Source: Chlamydia trachomatis
Lineage (GTDB): Bacteria; Chlamydiota; Chlamydiia; Chlamydiales; 2-12-FULL-49-11
Assembly: GCA_945877885.1 (NCBI GenBank)
Contig: CAMCSI010000061.1
Span: 1 to 7,762, forward strand
Length of the DNA: 7,762 nt
Direction: 5' to 3'
In this document: piece by piece, positions 6,605-7,762 of the stretch
How positions within the stretch are numbered: position 1 is the stretch's first letter
Layout of the letters: every line of letters begins with the position of its first letter
The notes under the pieces: model-generated
Database searches by the model: none
What the model was told of the DNA's origin: nothing
Seen by the model: only the letters and a program-made list of their open reading frames with translations
Program-made: the position numbers and the translations under genes

Positions 6605-7450
6605 TCACTTATTTGCAATTTCTTTACGAACGATTCTTTCCATAAAATCATATAACTCTTCTCTTGCTTTGTCAGTAAGGGATAGAAGTGGCTGTCGGAG
6701 AAAATCATCAATGATTTTTTTCTTCTTAAGAGCTGCTTTTATCCCACTTGGGTTCCCCTCTTTAAACAATAATGGGATCATCCCTTGCAAAAACCACTCA
6801 AAATCTTTCTCCTCTTGAGCAAAAAAATCTACTGTTTCTTTAGGAAAAACATTACTTATTACAGAGATAATTCCCAAAGCCCCCAAGCTTTTTGCCTTTT
6901 TCATTTCATCATCACACCCAGCAAAAACTTTTGTATGCTTAGCAAGGGTTTTTATATATTCCTCATCCCCGCTTGTTTCCTTGATGGCAGCTATATTTGG
7001 TATCTTACAAAGGTTTTTTAAGCAATCTAGCGAGAGTTTAAGTCCTGTTCTTTTAGGATGATGGTAGATAATGATCTTAATTCCCACTTTTGCCACTTCT
7101 TCAAAGTGTTTAATCACCCCATTTTCGGTTGGAAGAATATAATAAGGAACAATAACTAAGGCAGCATCTGCCCCTAACTGTTTTGCTCTTTGAGTTTTTA
7201 ACACTGTCTCTGCTGTTGAAATAGCCCCTGTGCCTATAATTACTTTGCCTTTAAAGTGCTTTTTGGTGAGCTCTGTTAATTCTTTAACTTCTTCAAAAGA
7301 TAAAGACCACCCCTCACCTGTTGTCCCACCAATCACCACCCCGCCAATTTTTGCATCCTCTTGAAGGCAAATAAGTTTAACAAATGCCTCTTTATCAATA
7401 CTTCGATCCTCTTTAAATGGTGTAACAACTGCTGTAATAACCCCTTTCAT
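6605..7450 (-). CDS. dapA: 4-hydroxy-tetrahydrodipicolinate synthase
   Basis: DapA condenses pyruvate with L-aspartate-4-semialdehyde, the first committed step towards meso-diaminopimelate and lysine. It is a cytosolic class I aldolase with a TIM barrel. The 281 residues are slightly shorter than the E. coli enzyme (292). Visible residues are GGTTGE at 41-46 (Thr43, Thr44 of the proton relay), PYY at 102-104, Tyr129 and Arg134 in YHHPKRTG, the Schiff-base Lys157 in AAIKETSGD, and GCDDEM at 178-183. Arg134 matches the E. coli Arg138 that binds the aspartate-semialdehyde carboxylate, which favours DapA over N-acetylneuraminate lyase or other aldolases of the fold. The start is ATG at 7450 with AAGGAG six bases upstream. 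It follows an MFS gene on the same strand after 57 bases. Other lysine-pathway genes (asd, lysC, dapB), clustered with dapA in C. trachomatis, are not in view. Confidence 0.9.
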   Translation of the reverse strand: MKGVITAVVTPFKEDRSIDKEAFVKLICLQEDAKIGGVVIGGTTGEGWSLSFEEVKELTELTKKHFKGKVIIGTGAISTAETVLKTQRAKQLGADAALVIVPYYILPTENGVIKHFEEVAKVGIKIIIYHHPKRTGLKLSLDCLKNLCKIPNIAAIKETSGDEEYIKTLAKHTKVFAGCDDEMKKAKSLGALGIISVISNVFPKETVDFFAQEEKDFEWFLQGMIPLLFKEGNPSGIKAALKKKKIIDDFLRQPLLSLTDKAREELYDFMERIVRKEIANK

Positions 7451-7492
7451 CTGATGCTCCTTGTAAAAACTTGAAGTCTACCAAAAAATCTA

Positions 7493-7515
7493 TTTTGTAA
7501 ACCAGTTTTACAAAA
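7493..7515. repeat. 9-bp inverted repeat at the MFS/dapA junction
   Basis: TTTTGTAAA (7493-7501) and TTTACAAAA (7507-7515) are exact reverse complements around a five-base loop. The repeat overlaps the last codons and stop of the MFS gene. On the minus strand it is followed after three bases by T6 (ATTTTTT), so it could act as a weak terminator, but the stem has only one G-C pair. It also contains TTTACA, a -35-like hexamer with no good -10 after it, so an operator is the alternative reading. Confidence 0.5.
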
Positions 7516-7762
7516 GCTTATAGGGGGATGAGCCAGATTTTACAAGGATTGCTGCAGCAAATAGGGCTGATATGGCGGTTAACACAAAGGGCATCGACCC
7601 ATGTTTGTGAAGAAAGAAACCACCAATAAGTGGGGCTATAAGCATTGAAAATGATTGAACAGATTGGGAAAGGGCAAGCATTTTTCCTTGCTCACCTTGA
7701 TTTGAGGTTTTTGAAATCGCAGCTGTTAGTAGTGGCCAAATGCCACCTGAGAAAAAAACAAT
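7508..7762 (-). CDS. Major facilitator superfamily transporter, C-terminal end only
   Basis: This is the last 84 residues of an inner-membrane transporter; the rest lies beyond the window end. The frame runs without a stop from base 7762 to TAA at 7510-7508. Two hydrophobic segments are clear: about 37-51 (FSMLIAPLIGGFFLH) and 57-74 (MPFVLTAISALFAAAILV), preceded by part of another. The pattern SGGIWPLLTAAISK, then QGEQGKMLALSQSVQS, then APLIGGFF is typical of helices 10-12 of drug-efflux-like MFS proteins (TetA-type), where the GE-QG stretch forms a cytoplasmic loop. The short polar tail ends in YKLL. The substrate cannot be told from this part. It precedes dapA on the same strand, so the two may be co-transcribed. 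Confidence 0.78.
   Translation of the reverse strand: MVFFSGGIWPLLTAAISKTSNQGEQGKMLALSQSVQSFSMLIAPLIGGFFLHKHGSMPFVLTAISALFAAAILVKSGSSPYKLL

Noticed and set aside
6600..7021. Two overlapping plus-strand open frames opposite dapA, one ending in a hydrophobic stretch
   Set aside because: Both lie opposite clear DapA coding sequence, lack ribosome binding sites, and their hydrophobicity follows from the complementary codons.

Overview
The window reads as a stretch of AT-rich bacterial chromosome, most likely from the phylum Chlamydiota and probably from an environmental (non-Chlamydiaceae) lineage. The lineage call rests mainly on a gene at 5012-5746 whose protein resembles chlamydial plasmid protein pGP6-D and its chromosomal paralogue CT583. 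It lies directly beside thrS, which recalls the thrS-parA-CT583 neighbourhood of Chlamydia trachomatis. The assignment comes from remembered family sequences and gene order, not from a search.

Layout, left to right. (1) 1-1299 (+): the 3' part of a recD-type helicase gene, cut by the window start, with all later helicase motifs intact. (2) 1335-3092 (-): a 585-residue protein of unknown function, convergent with recD. It carries a Cys motif and later His and Asn/Trp motifs that look like a heavily expanded papain-like peptidase. (3) 3117-5015 (+): complete thrS, divergent from the previous gene with almost no intergenic space; a perfect 12-bp palindrome fills the gap. (4) 5012-5746 (-): the pGP6-D/CT583-like gene, whose stop codon overlaps that of thrS. 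No parA is present between them. (5) 5838-6503 (-): a short nucleotide-sugar transferase-like protein that starts at TTG and has its own good promoter, framed by a 10-bp inverted repeat. (6) 6605-7450 (-): dapA, the first committed enzyme of the lysine/diaminopimelate pathway. (7) 7508-7762 (-): the C-terminal end of an MFS transporter, cut by the window end.

The genes serve separate tasks: DNA repair (recD), translation (thrS), cell-wall and lysine precursor supply (dapA), transport (MFS), and three genes of uncertain role. The last four genes run in the same direction, but sequence between them suggests more than one transcription unit: a strong promoter lies in front of the transferase gene and a weaker candidate in front of the pGP6-D-like gene. 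No gene-free stretch exceeds about 110 bases, and I see no RNA genes, insertion sequences or CRISPR arrays. The items most worth a second look are the papain-like unknown protein, the pGP6-D/CT583 gene without parA, and the inverted repeats at the intergenic junctions.
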